A stretch of DNA of 5,332 nt from an uncultured Actinomyces sp. (GTDB lineage Bacteria; Actinomycetota; Actinomycetes; Actinomycetales; Actinomycetaceae), in NCBI GenBank assembly GCA_915069725.1, contig CAJZFF010000168.1, positions 1 to 5,332 on the forward strand, read 5' to 3'. This document shows positions 5,016 to 5,332 of this stretch, piece after piece. Under the pieces are notes generated by a model. The model saw nothing but the letters and a program-made list of their open reading frames with translations. It made no database searches and was not told the DNA's origin. The first letter of the stretch is position 1. The number at the start of each line of letters is the position of its first letter. Both the position numbers and the translations under genes were made by a program.

Positions 5016-5332
5016 CCCGCTACACGCTGCGCGCCCTGGCCGCCCAGTGGCGGGCCTGGTCGGGGACGGTGGCGGTGCTGGCCCTCGCCGCGGGGCTCGT
5101 CAACGTCTGCCTGGTGCACCGCATGACCGTCACCCGGCCCGACGTCGTCGCCGCGGCGCGGGCGGCGGGAGTGGACCCGGCCGAGCTCGTCGTTCCCGGT
5201 ATCTCGGTCGCCTTCTACACGGCGATGGTGACGATTCCGGTGGTGGCCGTCGTCGGGCAGTCCTGCGTGCAGGCACTGCGCACGAGCTGGGCCCTGTGGA
5301 GACTGGCCGGCGCCCTGCCCCGCCAGGTGCTC
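5012..5332 (+). CDS. FtsX-like ABC transporter permease, N-terminal part, cut by window edge
   Basis: The first 107 codons are visible, starting MTRYTLRALAAQWRAWSGTV; the frame is open to the last base. A membrane segment at about 17-36 is followed by a short external loop (about 37-65, containing VAAARAAGVDPAELVVPG) and a second membrane segment at about 66-88. Then comes a cytosolic stretch SWALWRLAGALPRQVL at about 92-107, which matches the coupling region of FtsX-like permeases (typically ALLRAIGATRRQV). The ATG overlaps the ATPase TGA, and GGAG at 5001-5004 lies seven bases upstream, so the two genes are co-translated and form one transporter. The first loop is far shorter than the large periplasmic domain of MacB, so this looks like the plainer actinobacterial exporter type, though the remainder is not visible. 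Confidence 0.8.
   Translation, partial: MTRYTLRALAAQWRAWSGTVAVLALAAGLVNVCLVHRMTVTRPDVVAAARAAGVDPAELVVPGISVAFYTAMVTIPVVAVVGQSCVQALRTSWALWRLAGALPRQVL

Noticed and set aside
1..5332. CRISPR arrays, tRNA or rRNA genes, insertion sequences, phage attachment sites
   Set aside because: There are no regularly spaced repeats, no cloverleaf or rRNA-like stretches and no transposase motifs. The only direct repeats seen are the short intergenic ones listed.

Overview
The window is GC-rich, and its coding frames end almost every codon in G or C, apart from an AT-rich pocket near 3755-3860. Together with the protein types (an actinobacterial-style HAMP sensor kinase, an SLC13 permease and a MacB/LolD-like ABC exporter), this points to a high-GC actinobacterium. 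A member of the Actinomycetales such as Actinomyces is plausible, but that is inference and nothing here proves a genus.

Layout. Two divergent gene sets flank a 418-base control region (3734-4151). Leftwards on the minus strand, in order of transcription, come a 49-aa hydrophobic small protein (3733-3584), a HAMP sensor histidine kinase (3578-1974), an SLC13/DASS-type anion permease (1977-406) whose start overlaps the kinase stop as ATGA, and, after a 74-base gap, the first 110 codons of a GarK/GlxK-type glycerate kinase (331 to beyond base 1). Rightwards on the plus strand come an ABC transporter ATPase (about 4152-5015) and, ATGA-overlapped with it, the first 107 codons of its FtsX-like permease (5012 to beyond the window end).

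How the genes may work together. The minus-strand set reads as a sense, import and use module for a small organic acid. The permease would bring in a carboxylate (glycerate, or a diacid that yields glycerate), glycerate kinase would feed it into glycolysis as 2-phosphoglycerate, and the membrane sensor would report its presence. The substrate is inferred from context only. The rightward pair is an independent MacB-like exporter or peptide-resistance type transporter.

Most notable points. (1) The sensor kinase keeps an intact ATP-binding domain, but in its H-box the canonical phospho-acceptor histidine position holds glutamine, with a histidine one residue earlier. No response regulator lies within the window. 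(2) An unlisted 49-aa membrane microprotein with typical coding base usage sits directly upstream of the kinase. (3) The permease lacks Asn in both SNT-like signature motifs. (4) The control region carries a perfectly abutted 19-bp tandem repeat and an 18-bp imperfect palindrome.
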